Notes: generated from the letters alone by a model not told the origin. A stretch of 64,000 nucleotides of DNA from JBGTCD01 sp041749015 (GCA_041749015.1 JBGTCD010000038.1:3412-67411), one strand, 5' to 3'; counted from the first letter of the stretch, positions 37,601-46,159 are shown. Numbers and translations are program-made.

Positions 37601-38479
37601 ATGCAATTATTCAAAAAGGTTTTAATCACTTTGTTTGCAATCATTTTACTGGTTGCATTATGGGCTACGTACCATCTTAATCAGAAAAATACCGAGCTGG
37701 AATTTGACTTACATGCTTCTCAGAGCAGACTAACCATTATAGAAAAGCAACTCAGCCTGCTCAATCAAAAATCTACAGCGGATGAGTTATTCATTAGAGG
37801 GAATTATGATTCTGCATTAGTCATCTACAATTCTATTGCCGATTCGTTGGAGGATAATTACTTTATGGAGGCCCGCTTTGCAACCATTAATCGGTATAAA
37901 AATTTACGAACAGCACTTGACAGTACCCAATCTACCGGCACTTATAAAATGGCGCAATTAGAAAGGACCATGGAAAATGAGATGGAAAGGCGTGCCGGAA
38001 CTTTTGAAAATCAATTGGATTCGATCAAAGATTTTTACAAATCTGAGATCAAAGAAATTAATTTGAAACTGGCCGAGACCAGGAACAAATTACAGGAAGT
38101 TCCTAAAATCGACCGCCTCACTTTTTTTAACAGGAACGGAACCAGAATCATTTATTTTGGGGAAGTTAGTAATGGAAAAGCTGATGGCAATGGTGTAGGC
38201 CATTTCAGCACATTCAGTTTTTATGATGGAGAGTGGAAAAATAACATGAGGCATGGAAAGGGGACTTACTTATGGGTGGATGGCCATAAATACGTTGGTG
38301 AATATGTGAATGACAAGCGCGAAGGGGAAGGTACCTATTTTTGGATTACTGGTGACCGGTATGAGGGCAATTGGAAGGATGACAAAAGAAATGGATATGG
38401 CATCATGTATGATGGTGACAACCAGGTAAAATTCAAAGGAGACTGGAAAGACGGGGAGTTGGTAAAGGCGGCTAATTGA
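37601..38479 (+). CDS. Membrane-anchored coiled-coil protein with C-terminal MORN repeats
   Basis: 292 residues: one N-terminal membrane helix (about 5-24, VLITLFAIILLVALWATYHL), a long coiled coil (~27-170), then at least four MORN repeats (YDGEWKNNMRHGKGTYLW, YVGEYVNDKREGEGTYFW, YEGNWKDDKRNGYGIMYD, FKGDWKDGEL) to the end. MORN repeats form an elongated sheet that binds lipid or protein partners. Most likely an inner-membrane protein pointing its MORN arm into the periplasm, possibly towards the DUF2490 barrel encoded before it. Convergent with the following beta-barrel gene. Confidence 0.88.
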   Translation: MQLFKKVLITLFAIILLVALWATYHLNQKNTELEFDLHASQSRLTIIEKQLSLLNQKSTADELFIRGNYDSALVIYNSIADSLEDNYFMEARFATINRYKNLRTALDSTQSTGTYKMAQLERTMENEMERRAGTFENQLDSIKDFYKSEIKEINLKLAETRNKLQEVPKIDRLTFFNRNGTRIIYFGEVSNGKADGNGVGHFSTFSFYDGEWKNNMRHGKGTYLWVDGHKYVGEYVNDKREGEGTYFWITGDRYEGNWKDDKRNGYGIMYDGDNQVKFKGDWKDGELVKAAN

Positions 38480-38489
38480 GGAATTCCTC

Positions 38490-39137
38490 TTACTCTTTGT
38501 TGGATAATGATTTAAAAAAGTCCTCTTTAAGTTTAAATCGACCATAAACCTGCAGTACCTTGGATAAAGGCAAACTTCGGTTATCGGCAAAAATATTTTC
38601 GTGAGATTGAAGGGGTACAAAACTGTGATTGTACCTGAGCCCAAAAGTGATCTGGTCATTCCAATCATATTCCAGACCGAATAAAGTGGAATAATCAAAT
38701 CTGGGAGCAATCCCTCCTAATCCAATCTTTTGATTTTGACCATCCTCTGAAAATCGAAAAGCACCTCCCAAAAGCATGCTGGGTTGAAACCCTAAATTGA
38801 AGGTGACCTGGTTGGTAATCTCAATCCCAAAAAGGATGGGTAGATCAATATAATATAAATTGATATTTCTTCTGTTTTCCTGGTCCCAGTTCCAGGACCC
38901 TTTTTGGGTCAAAAGAAGCTCGATTTGTATGTAAGGGGACTCCTGAGGTCCAAATTTTTGGTAAGCCCCTACCTGCAATCCAGGCTTAATACTTGACCCG
39001 CCCTGCCCATTAATTGTTGAAAATACAAAGCCCCCCTTAACCCCAAAATCCTGTGCAAAAAGGACTGTCTGAAACGTAAAAGACATAAAAATGGCCGCTA
39101 AGAAAATCAGAACTATTTTCAAATTCTTTTTTTTCAT
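38490..39137 (-). CDS. PorT-like outer-membrane beta-barrel protein
   Basis: 215 residues. Signal peptide (ending TVLFAQ), then barrel strands of the OMP_b-brl_2/PorT type: GVKGGFVFSTINGQ, PGLQVGAYQKFG, PYIQIELLLTQKG, YYIDLPILFGIEI, FGLRYNHSFVPLQ. The family is a large group of Bacteroidota barrels; only some belong to the secretion system, so PorT itself is not claimed. Single gene, convergent with the MORN gene (10 bases). Confidence 0.88.
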   Translation of the reverse strand: MKKKNLKIVLIFLAAIFMSFTFQTVLFAQDFGVKGGFVFSTINGQGGSSIKPGLQVGAYQKFGPQESPYIQIELLLTQKGSWNWDQENRRNINLYYIDLPILFGIEITNQVTFNLGFQPSMLLGGAFRFSEDGQNQKIGLGGIAPRFDYSTLFGLEYDWNDQITFGLRYNHSFVPLQSHENIFADNRSLPLSKVLQVYGRFKLKEDFFKSLSNKE

Positions 39138-39278
39138 GCTGCAAAAATATACATTAACCGTAAAAGAATAAACTTAAATGAATTTACTTTAGAAGGACCT
39201 TAGAACTTATGCGTTCATTTTGGAGTTTAATAAGTGTCTGTTTATAGGGTTATTTTCAACGAACTTAAACTAAAATTT

Positions 39279-39707
39279 ATGAAACTATTCTTTTCAATGC
39301 TATTTATGGCTGGGGCATTTTTTATAATCTCTGCCCATACTACAGAAAATGCCAGCCAACTTTCAGAGGCAGAAATCGCTCCTTTAAAAACCAATGGTGA
39401 CGGTTGGCATGTACGAATTTGTGCCACAGAAACCACTGCTAATGTCCTGAAATTTTCTGCCGGAGCAGCAAATGATAGTAACGACAAAACTAAAAATTTC
39501 AAATGGCGGCAGGGGCGTGATAATGTGGTGGAAATCCCTAAAGACTATAGGTACAAAACAGACTTGTATCTTGAAGTAAGCCTTGGAAATAATGAAAGAG
39601 CTACTATATGCCTTCTGTACGATAACAGAGTGGTCAAAACCTTCAATGTAACCCAGGAAATCAAGATCACGATCAATAATGCAGAAACTGACTCTTGTCC
39701 TTGTTAA
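39279..39707 (+). CDS. Hypothetical small secreted protein
   Basis: 142 residues from the ATG at 39279 (frame is open further upstream without a signal). Signal peptide MKLFFSMLFMAGAFFIISAH, then a small beta-type domain (WHVRICATETTANVLKFSAG, YLEVSLGNNERATICLLYD, KTFNVTQEIKITI) and an unusual Cys-rich end, DSCPC. Four cysteines in the mature part could form two disulfides. No family recognised. Eleven bases before fahA begins, but a link to tyrosine breakdown is unlikely. Confidence 0.7.
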   Translation: MKLFFSMLFMAGAFFIISAHTTENASQLSEAEIAPLKTNGDGWHVRICATETTANVLKFSAGAANDSNDKTKNFKWRQGRDNVVEIPKDYRYKTDLYLEVSLGNNERATICLLYDNRVVKTFNVTQEIKITINNAETDSCPC

Positions 39708-39719
39708 ATAATTATTTTT

Positions 39720-41006
39720 ATGCTTGAATTAAAGGCCAATAACCCGGATCTGAAATCCTGGGTCGAGGTCCCGGTTGGCAGCGATTTCACTATACAAAAT
39801 CTCCCCTTTGGCATTTTTAGTACCAAAGGCAACGACCCCAGGGTTGGTGTGGCCATTGGCGATCATATACTGGATCTATCGGTTTTAGCAGAGGCCGGAA
39901 TGCTCAATATGGAGGCCGTCCCTGACCCTTCCGTTTTTTTTGAGAGGTTCCTCAATGACTTCATCGCTTTGGGCAAACCCGCCACCAGGGCTGTAAGGGA
40001 TCGCATCTCAAAGCTCTTGCAAAAGGATAACCCTGAACTCAGAGACCATGCTGAGGTTTGCGATCAATGTCTGGTGCCAATGAGCAGTGCTACCATGCAC
40101 TTGCCGGTGAAGGTGGGTGATTATACAGACTTCTACTCCAGTGAAGCCCATGCCACCAATGTGGGCACCATGTTTCGCGATCCTGACAATGCCCTGCTGC
40201 CCAACTGGAAGCATATACCTGTTGGCTACCATGGCCGGGCGTCTTCCATTATTGTGTCAGGCACCGATATCCACAGGCCAAAGGGTCAGACGATGCCAGA
40301 GGGTGCAGAAAAGCCGGTTTTCGGTCCTTCAAAGCTTCTTGATTTTGAACTTGAGATGGCCTTTATCATCGGCCAGGGTACACCGCTGGGGAGTTCTATT
40401 ACCACAGCAGATGCAGACGACCATATTTTCGGCTTTGTGATCTTTAACGATTGGTCGGCCAGAGACATCCAAAAATGGGAGTATGTGCCTCTGGGGCCAT
40501 TTCTTGGAAAGAATTTTGCCTCATCCATATCCCCCTGGATCGTCACCATGGATGCCATGGAGCCCTTCAGGACACCCGGACCAAAGCAGGATCCCGAGGT
40601 ACTTCCTTATCTGAAGTATAAGGGCAATAAGCATTTTGATATGGATCTGGAAGTTTACCTCCAGCCCGAAGGCGGCCAGGTTACCAGACTGGCAAAAAGC
40701 AATTTCAAGCATCTTTACTGGAATGTCAACCAGCAGCTCGCCCATCATTCGGTAAACGGTTGCAACATCAATCCCGGTGATATGTATGCCTCAGGCACCA
40801 TCTCTGGTCCTGAGCCAGGATCATACGGGTCAATGCTGGAGCTATCCTGGAAAGGCACCAAACCACTATCACTACAGGATGGCAGCACCAGAAAATTCAT
40901 TCAGGATGGTGATACGGTGATCATGAAAGCCTCTGGAGAAAAAAATGGTGTAAGAATCGGGTTTGGTGAGGTGCGGACCAGGGTATTGCCGACGGTTGGA
41001 GGGTAG
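39720..41006 (+). CDS. fahA: Fumarylacetoacetase
   Basis: Last step of tyrosine and phenylalanine breakdown: 4-fumarylacetoacetate to fumarate and acetoacetate. 428 residues with the small N-terminal SH3-like domain and the catalytic FAH fold: MHLPVKVGDYTDFYSSEAHATNVG near 124 (active-site His/Asp region), YHGRASSIIVSGTDI, FELEMAFIIGQGT, FNDWSARDIQKWEYVPLGPFLGKNF. Complete. A decayed copy of its last ~200 bases lies at 45720-45873 (see separate entry). No hmgA or hppD gene is next to it within the window. Confidence 0.97.
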   Translation: MLELKANNPDLKSWVEVPVGSDFTIQNLPFGIFSTKGNDPRVGVAIGDHILDLSVLAEAGMLNMEAVPDPSVFFERFLNDFIALGKPATRAVRDRISKLLQKDNPELRDHAEVCDQCLVPMSSATMHLPVKVGDYTDFYSSEAHATNVGTMFRDPDNALLPNWKHIPVGYHGRASSIIVSGTDIHRPKGQTMPEGAEKPVFGPSKLLDFELEMAFIIGQGTPLGSSITTADADDHIFGFVIFNDWSARDIQKWEYVPLGPFLGKNFASSISPWIVTMDAMEPFRTPGPKQDPEVLPYLKYKGNKHFDMDLEVYLQPEGGQVTRLAKSNFKHLYWNVNQQLAHHSVNGCNINPGDMYASGTISGPEPGSYGSMLELSWKGTKPLSLQDGSTRKFIQDGDTVIMKASGEKNGVRIGFGEVRTRVLPTVGG

Positions 41007-41095
41007 GGTCTTTTTATTCTGATTTAAAAACATTGCCAATAGAAATGGTATTGGTAAATCTGAAAGTTGCTTTGATTTGAACTTTATAAAGGAAT

Positions 41096-42427
41096 TTAAA
41101 GCATATTTCCTGATATGACCCACCAAATAATTCCTGCGACAACACAGGATAATATCGTTTTCAGCATGTCCCACTTTAAGACAAAATAAACAAAAAAGGA
41201 AAGTGCAGTAATGCCCAAAGATGCAAAATTTACAGTGCTTAAATCTGGTATGAATATTCTCAATGGTCCAATATTTTCTTCATCAACTACCCGAAACAAG
41301 GTGTTGATTGAGAACCAAATACCCAGATTTAAAATTACGCCCGTCACTGCAGATGTTACCCCATTGAGAGCGTCAGTAAGATATTTATTGCCTCTGAGGT
41401 ATTCAATGTATGGCGCACCCACAAAAACAAATAAAAAGCAGGGCGCAAATGTTACCCAGGTTGTTAATACAGATGCTAATATGCCTGCCCATATTGGATG
41501 CATATCTCCCGCCAGACGAAAAGCACCCATAAAGCCTACAAACTGCACTACCTGAATCAATGGGCCCGGGGTTGTTTCAGCCATGCCGATTCCGTCCAAC
41601 ATTTCACCGGGCTGTAGCCAACCATAGTCTTCCACTGCCTTTTGTGCGATGTATGCCAATACTGAATATGCTCCCCCAAAGGTGACCAAAGCCGCTTTAC
41701 TGAAAAACACACTTTCCTTAAAAAAAACACTTTCATTTCCGAAAAGTATTAAAACGATTATGATGGGCACAAACCAAATAATCATCCAAAGCCCAATTTT
41801 TTTAATAGCTTTCAAGAAATTTGGCTTTTCTATATAAAGTTCAAAGTCTTCATCTTCCACCACAACTCGTCTTTCAACCGTATTTGAATAAAGTAATTTA
41901 GTCATTACGGTGCCCGCAATACCTGCCAAAAGTATAATCAAAGGAAATGGCAGGTTAAAGAAGAAAATTGCAATGAATGAAGCAATTGCGATGGAATACA
42001 TCAAAGCATTCTTCAATGACTTTTTACCGATTTTTATAACAGCTCCGATTACTATAGCCAGAACAGCGGGTTTTATTCCAAAAAATATAGCCTGAACAAT
42101 ATCCAGATCATAAAAAGAGGCATATAAAATACTCAGCACCAAAATGGATAAAAAACCGGGCAAAATAAAAAGCAGACCTGCGGTCAAGCCACCTTTTGTC
42201 CTGTGTAGGAGCCAACCTGTATAGGTGGTCAATTGCTGGGCTTCCGGACCGGGAAGCAACATACAGTAATTCATGGCATGCAAAAATCTCTTCTCGCTAA
42301 TCCATTTTGTTTCCTCAACCAATAGCCTATGCATAACGGCTATTTGCCCTGCCGGGCCGCCAAAACTATACAGAGCAATTTTAGTCCAAACTTTAAGTGC
42401 TTCTTTGAAAGTTGGTTTTGCTGGCAT
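41096..42427 (-). CDS. chrA: Chromate efflux transporter, long CHR-family form
   Basis: 443 residues from the ATG at 42427, which fits the CHR opening FKEALKVWTKIALYSFGGPAGQIAVMH; the frame extends 17 residues more without a natural start. It has two repeated CHR halves: PGPEAQQLTTYTGWLLHRTKGG in the first, KAALVTFGGAYSVLAYIAQKAVE and GMAETTPGPLIQVVQFVGF in the second. About 11 membrane segments. Members expel chromate, probably by proton exchange; some act on sulfate-like anions. The TonB receptor gene lies just upstream on the same strand, with a hairpin region between. Confidence 0.95.
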   Translation of the reverse strand: MPAKPTFKEALKVWTKIALYSFGGPAGQIAVMHRLLVEETKWISEKRFLHAMNYCMLLPGPEAQQLTTYTGWLLHRTKGGLTAGLLFILPGFLSILVLSILYASFYDLDIVQAIFFGIKPAVLAIVIGAVIKIGKKSLKNALMYSIAIASFIAIFFFNLPFPLIILLAGIAGTVMTKLLYSNTVERRVVVEDEDFELYIEKPNFLKAIKKIGLWMIIWFVPIIIVLILFGNESVFFKESVFFSKAALVTFGGAYSVLAYIAQKAVEDYGWLQPGEMLDGIGMAETTPGPLIQVVQFVGFMGAFRLAGDMHPIWAGILASVLTTWVTFAPCFLFVFVGAPYIEYLRGNKYLTDALNGVTSAVTGVILNLGIWFSINTLFRVVDEENIGPLRIFIPDLSTVNFASLGITALSFFVYFVLKWDMLKTILSCVVAGIIWWVISGNML

Positions 42428-42458
42428 TTTTAGTGTATTGTCGTAATGTGAAAGATTT

Positions 42459-42495
42459 GGGGCAATCCAACATGCCAACTGATTTTGATTGCCCC
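42459..42495. repeat. Hairpin between the TonB receptor gene and chrA
   Basis: GGGGCAATC (42459-42467) pairs with GATTGCCCC (42487-42495), nine of nine bases, around a 19-base loop. A second, shorter inverted repeat, CCACCAAATT with AATTGGTGG, overlaps its right side. No T run follows in the minus direction, so it is not a standard terminator; it may stabilise or process the RNA between the two genes. Confidence 0.55.
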
Positions 42496-42563
42496 ACCAA
42501 ATTCAACCTCATAATTGGTGGTAAATCAAGCACAGTTCTTCCCAAATACAAAGAATAAAGATT

Positions 42564-45116
42564 TTAAATGAAGTTGTAGCGAAGGGTTATGCCGTATGTC
42601 CTTGGATCTCCAAGCACCCCGGCAAAATGCCCAGCATTACCACCTGCTGGTAGTAGCTGCTCAAAATAGTCCACATTGCCCAAGTTCCTGCTCCAAAAGT
42701 AAATCGTAACGCCTTCTTGTGTTCTAAACCCCATTCTTGAATTAATCAAGGCATATCCGTCCACGTCAAGATATATGGAAGCCGAAGGACTTGAAGAAAA
42801 AGTTGAACGGCAAAAAACATCTGTACCAAAAAAATATTCACCCTCTTGACCAATGAGCTTTCCTTTTCGGAAGGTTTCAATACCCGTAGAAAATGCCCAT
42901 TTTGAAATGCCGGGTAGCGATTCATTTGAAATGTCCTTAAAGTTTTCTCCTCCGGTTTCCTCCAAAGGTACGGGAGCATTGGTGAATGAAACATATCTGC
43001 CATCCGTATAGGCGATGGATGCTGTGAGTCTAAGGTATTTAGGTAAGAAATAACCTCCTTCAAGTTCTGCTCCAGCTACTCTTACCTGATCAGCATTGGC
43101 CAGGTAGCCCCTGTTGACTCCAAGCTCAGCCGACCTCACTAATGTTTGATAATTATAAACATCAGTATTGAAAACGGTGAAATTCAAATTCGAATTCCTG
43201 GTAGGTTCTGATTTTATACCGAGCTCATAGTGGCTTGCCCGCTCTGGCTTTATCACGGCAAGTTCGGTCAATGGCTGACCACCTTCGGTAGGAAGTCCAC
43301 CCAAATTCAATCCAACCGGCTTAAAGCCCAATGAATATGTTCCGTACATCCGAGCCTTCCGGCTTACTTTATAGAGCAGTGATATCTGACCGGATGCATT
43401 AAAATCATCAATATTGGCCGTAAATGCCTGGTCGGTGTAAACACTGCGTTGAAGTGCTATCAATTCAGGGTCCGTGGTTTGCAGACCCCCATACGTTTCC
43501 CGACTGAAGTCTACTTCTTTTTGATCGTAGTTCAGCCGTATTCCGGGAAGAATGGTTAACCTATCGCTGATTTTCCAATCCACCTGCCCAAAAATGGCCC
43601 CGCTAAAATTTTTGAAACTCGGGTTGGTTCTGATACCATAGCCCTCCAGCAATCCAGGAGTCTGCCACAGATGGTTTTGGTTATTTTGTACAAATCGCCA
43701 TTGGTCACGACCTGATTCTTCGCGGTGGGCTCCAACAGCATCAAGTTTCTGATAAAATGCAAATACCCCAATGAGACCACTTAGTTTATCATTGAAATCG
43801 CCCGCATAGCGTACTTCCTGAGACCATTGATGGTGGATGGATGGTGCTTGTGAAAGTGCAAGGGCTTGTAGTCCAGTGAAATCTCTGTCATTTGAAGGTC
43901 CCCAATTCCAGGAGCGCCAGGCTGAGGTAGCGGTCAATGTTCCCTTGCCAATATCAAAGTCTGCATTTAAGGATATCCCTCCCATATCCTGATCGGAGCG
44001 CCAGGGGGTGTCGTGATCGATTATCCTGTCGAATGGGTTACGACTGGGAAGGTCATAATTGAGATCAGCAATTATGTTTTCAAATTGTCTGAATTCGGGT
44101 CGTTGGGTAGGGGCGGTTCCGGCATACACCTGGGCATATCCGTCAGGTCGCTGTCGGGTGTAATCTCCTGCAAAGGTAATGGCGATATTATCAGATGGTA
44201 TGTAAAGTAATTGCGCCCTTATACCTTGATTGTTAAGTGTATTGGTGTAGCTATCATTTGATACATTGTAAATGTTCCCGTCCCGGTGTGTACCCGTAAA
44301 TGATAAGCGTGCTGCAAGTTTGTCTTTTACCAAGGGGCCTGATATCGAGCCCTTGGTTTGAATAAATCCAAAATTACCAAAGGACTGCTCAAATATTCCT
44401 GTTGTAATGAAGGTCGGCTTTCGGCTTGTGATGTTAAAGGTACCTGCGGTTGTATTTTTCCCAAATAGGGTGCCTTGTGGACCCCTCAGTACTTCGATTT
44501 GTTGAATGTCGATGAAATCCAGGGTTGCAGCAGCAGGTCGAGCGTAATAGACTCCATCTACATAAAAGCCCACACCTGGGTCTATCCCATCATTGGTCAA
44601 CCCGAAAGTTGAACCGATTCCACGAATATTGAGCGTGGTGTTTCTGGGATTTGAAGAGTAAAGTTGCACTGATGGCACCAATTCCTTTACTCTGTTTACA
44701 TTAAATGAGGTAGAATTGTCCAACTCTCTGGCACCTATTACAGCCATTGCTATCGGAATATCCTGAACTTCCTCACTTCTTCTTCTGGCGGTAACGATAA
44801 CCTCATTGAGTGAAGATGAGGAAGGTATTAAATAGATTTCCAACTTTCTGTTACCATCAAGTTCTAATTCTTTCGCTTCGTATCCTAAGAAATTAAATAT
44901 GAGTTTTACAGGGAATTCTCCGTTATAATCGAGGTTAAACTCGCCGGTTACGTCAGTGGCAGCACCGGTATTGGTCCCTTTTACAACAATAGTTGCACCG
45001 ATAAGTGGTTCGGCTGTTTGGGCATCAATTACTTTTCCTGATAGAATCGTTTGTGTCAGACCCTGTGTCCCAGCCAAAGCCACCAACAGCAAAACGAATT
45101 TAAATTTCATCTTCAT
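42564..45116 (-). CDS. TonB-dependent outer-membrane receptor with carboxypeptidase-like N-domain
   Basis: 850 residues from ATG 45116, chosen because a signal peptide begins there (MKMKFKFVLLLVALAGTQGLTQ); the longer frame to 45224 runs through the operator region. Domain order: CarboxypepD_reg-like (ILSGKVIDAQTAEPLIGATIVVKG), short linker, plug (VIVTARRRSEEVQDIPIAMAV; LNIRGIGST; VGFYVDGVYYARPAA; LRGPQGTLFGKNTTAGTFNI), then a 22-strand-type barrel ending TYGITLRYNFI. The plug resembles iron-complex receptors rather than SusC, and there is no SusD partner. Likely ligand: a siderophore or other small molecule. Probably controlled by the Rrf2 regulator just upstream. Confidence 0.94.
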   Translation of the reverse strand: MKMKFKFVLLLVALAGTQGLTQTILSGKVIDAQTAEPLIGATIVVKGTNTGAATDVTGEFNLDYNGEFPVKLIFNFLGYEAKELELDGNRKLEIYLIPSSSSLNEVIVTARRRSEEVQDIPIAMAVIGARELDNSTSFNVNRVKELVPSVQLYSSNPRNTTLNIRGIGSTFGLTNDGIDPGVGFYVDGVYYARPAAATLDFIDIQQIEVLRGPQGTLFGKNTTAGTFNITSRKPTFITTGIFEQSFGNFGFIQTKGSISGPLVKDKLAARLSFTGTHRDGNIYNVSNDSYTNTLNNQGIRAQLLYIPSDNIAITFAGDYTRQRPDGYAQVYAGTAPTQRPEFRQFENIIADLNYDLPSRNPFDRIIDHDTPWRSDQDMGGISLNADFDIGKGTLTATSAWRSWNWGPSNDRDFTGLQALALSQAPSIHHQWSQEVRYAGDFNDKLSGLIGVFAFYQKLDAVGAHREESGRDQWRFVQNNQNHLWQTPGLLEGYGIRTNPSFKNFSGAIFGQVDWKISDRLTILPGIRLNYDQKEVDFSRETYGGLQTTDPELIALQRSVYTDQAFTANIDDFNASGQISLLYKVSRKARMYGTYSLGFKPVGLNLGGLPTEGGQPLTELAVIKPERASHYELGIKSEPTRNSNLNFTVFNTDVYNYQTLVRSAELGVNRGYLANADQVRVAGAELEGGYFLPKYLRLTASIAYTDGRYVSFTNAPVPLEETGGENFKDISNESLPGISKWAFSTGIETFRKGKLIGQEGEYFFGTDVFCRSTFSSSPSASIYLDVDGYALINSRMGFRTQEGVTIYFWSRNLGNVDYFEQLLPAGGNAGHFAGVLGDPRTYGITLRYNFI

Positions 45117-45146
45117 TTTTAAAAATTTTAAACAATAACATACTAC

Positions 45147-45215
45147 TCCTACCAATTTTATAGGATATAAGCGCAAACATACAAAATGTTTATATCCTAC
45201 CAAATTAATAGGATA
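45147..45215 (-). promoter_or_regulatory. TonB receptor promoter bracketed by two palindromic operator candidates
   Basis: Reading leftwards, TTTG (plus-strand CAAA 45201-45204), 19 bases, then TATGTTTG (CAAACATA 45174-45181) make a full Bacteroidota promoter. Two near-identical palindromes, TATCCTA-N9-TAGGATA (45193-45215) and CTCCTA-N9-TAGGAT (45146-45166), cover the -33 element and the start-site region. Both share the core TCCTACCAA. They fit a repressor dimer pair, with the adjacent Rrf2 protein the obvious candidate. Confidence 0.7.
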
Positions 45216-45227
45216 AAGATGCAAGTT

Positions 45228-45662
45228 TTATTTTTTGCTAAGTCTGACTTCCCTTTCAATGATATTTGAGAGGGTGGCATTTTTGAGACGTGTTACGGTT
45301 TCGTTTCTAATTTCCATTGCAACTTGTCTTATTCCACACGTTTCTTCATCTACACATTCTTCGCAGCGTTCATAAAAATTGAATGTAACACATGGAAGCA
45401 AGGCAATGGCCCCATCAAATAGCCGCGTTACTTTTGCCAAATGAATTTTTTCCGGGGGTCCGTTTAGTGAATACCCTCCAACTTTTCCTTTCTTGCTATT
45501 CAGAATTCTGGCGTTTTTTAGCTCTGTCAAAATTGATTCTAGAAATTTTAATGGAATATTCTGTTCTTCCGCAATTCTACTTGCAGATATAGGCTGGTCT
45601 TCGATATGTTTAGCAATATAAACCAATGCGTTGATGGCGTATTTTGTTTTTTTGGATAACAT
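45228..45662 (-). CDS. Rrf2-family transcriptional regulator with four cysteines
   Basis: 144 residues. Winged-helix DNA-binding domain (MLSKKTKYAINALVYIAKH; SASRIAEEQNIPLKFLESIL; wing KGKVGGYSL at 58-66) and dimer helix. Cys91, Cys100, Cys103 and Cys109 form a cluster like the iron-sulfur site of IscR/NsrR, with one Cys more than the usual three, so redox or iron-sulfur sensing is likely. The gene stands directly upstream of the TonB receptor gene, whose promoter carries two operator-like palindromes. A protein of this kind would plausibly control receptor and chrA together. Confidence 0.92.
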   Translation of the reverse strand: MLSKKTKYAINALVYIAKHIEDQPISASRIAEEQNIPLKFLESILTELKNARILNSKKGKVGGYSLNGPPEKIHLAKVTRLFDGAIALLPCVTFNFYERCEECVDEETCGIRQVAMEIRNETVTRLKNATLSNIIEREVRLSKK

Positions 45663-45719
45663 GCTTCAAACTTCGTGATTTTTTGTCTTTGGTTTCGGTT
45701 TTCATTAAATATTCTACCC

Positions 45720-45873
45720 TGGCCATCCTCTCAGGGTGAGCCAGATTCATACGGGTCAATGCTGGAGTGATCTTGAAAGCCTCCGGAGAAAGGAATGGTT
45801 TAAGGATCGGGTTTGGTATGGTCCGGACAAGGAAATTGCCTACGGTTGGAGGGTAGTGTCTTTTTAGTGTAAT
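45720..45873 (+). pseudogene. Decayed duplicate of the fahA 3' end
   Basis: Bases 45737-45767 match fahA 40811-40841 with 2 mismatches in 31. Then 76 bases of fahA (40842-40917) are missing, and 45768-45873 match 40918-41023 with about 16 mismatches and no gaps, including the TAG stop region. Weaker similarity reaches back to about 45720. The deletion is not a multiple of three, so it cannot code. Same orientation as fahA, on the far side of the chrA-TonB-Rrf2 cassette. Confidence 0.85.
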
Positions 45874-45943
45874 ATTTGATCTACTCCTTTTTTTCCCATC
45901 CAATAGGTAAAGTCTTCCCACCTTTGTGCTGTAAAGTCAATAT

Positions 45944-46159
45944 TCAATACTTACCTAAGTAAGTTTCATTTTCATTGTACTGCCTGAGGTGCTCTTTATC
46001 AATTTTCTCAATTGATTCCACAAGTCGCGTTCTATTAGCTTTTGTGGATAATAAGTGCTCAGTTTCTTTTAGTGCATTGTATTCCTTAATTGACATTATG
46101 ACTATTTCATCCTCTTCTTTGCTTCTCAGCACTAAGATGACTTCCATTGATTTTGACAC
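45944..46159 (-). pseudogene. Truncated YefM/Phd-type antitoxin, orphan
   Basis: 71 residues. The part IVIMSIKEYNALKETEHLLSTK and ANRTRLVESIEKID is clearly the C-terminal two-thirds of a YefM-family antitoxin. The frame continues upstream as KEHFDYVSKS, typical for the family, but hits a TGA (in the minus reading) just before it, and no YefM N-terminus (DNA-binding part) is present. A YoeB toxin would be expected directly downstream but the fahA fragment lies there. So probably a relic; translation from the GTG at 46159 is possible. Confidence 0.6.

Noticed and set aside
45228..45662. Possibility that the fahA duplication is a phage or ICE attachment site
   Set aside because: No integrase, excisionase or mobilisation gene is in the interval, so only a recombination relic can be claimed.
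45610..45921. A 103-codon minus-strand frame running over the rrf2 start and the fahA fragment
   Set aside because: It is antisense to the fahA remnant and overlaps the start of rrf2; no recognisable domain or signal.
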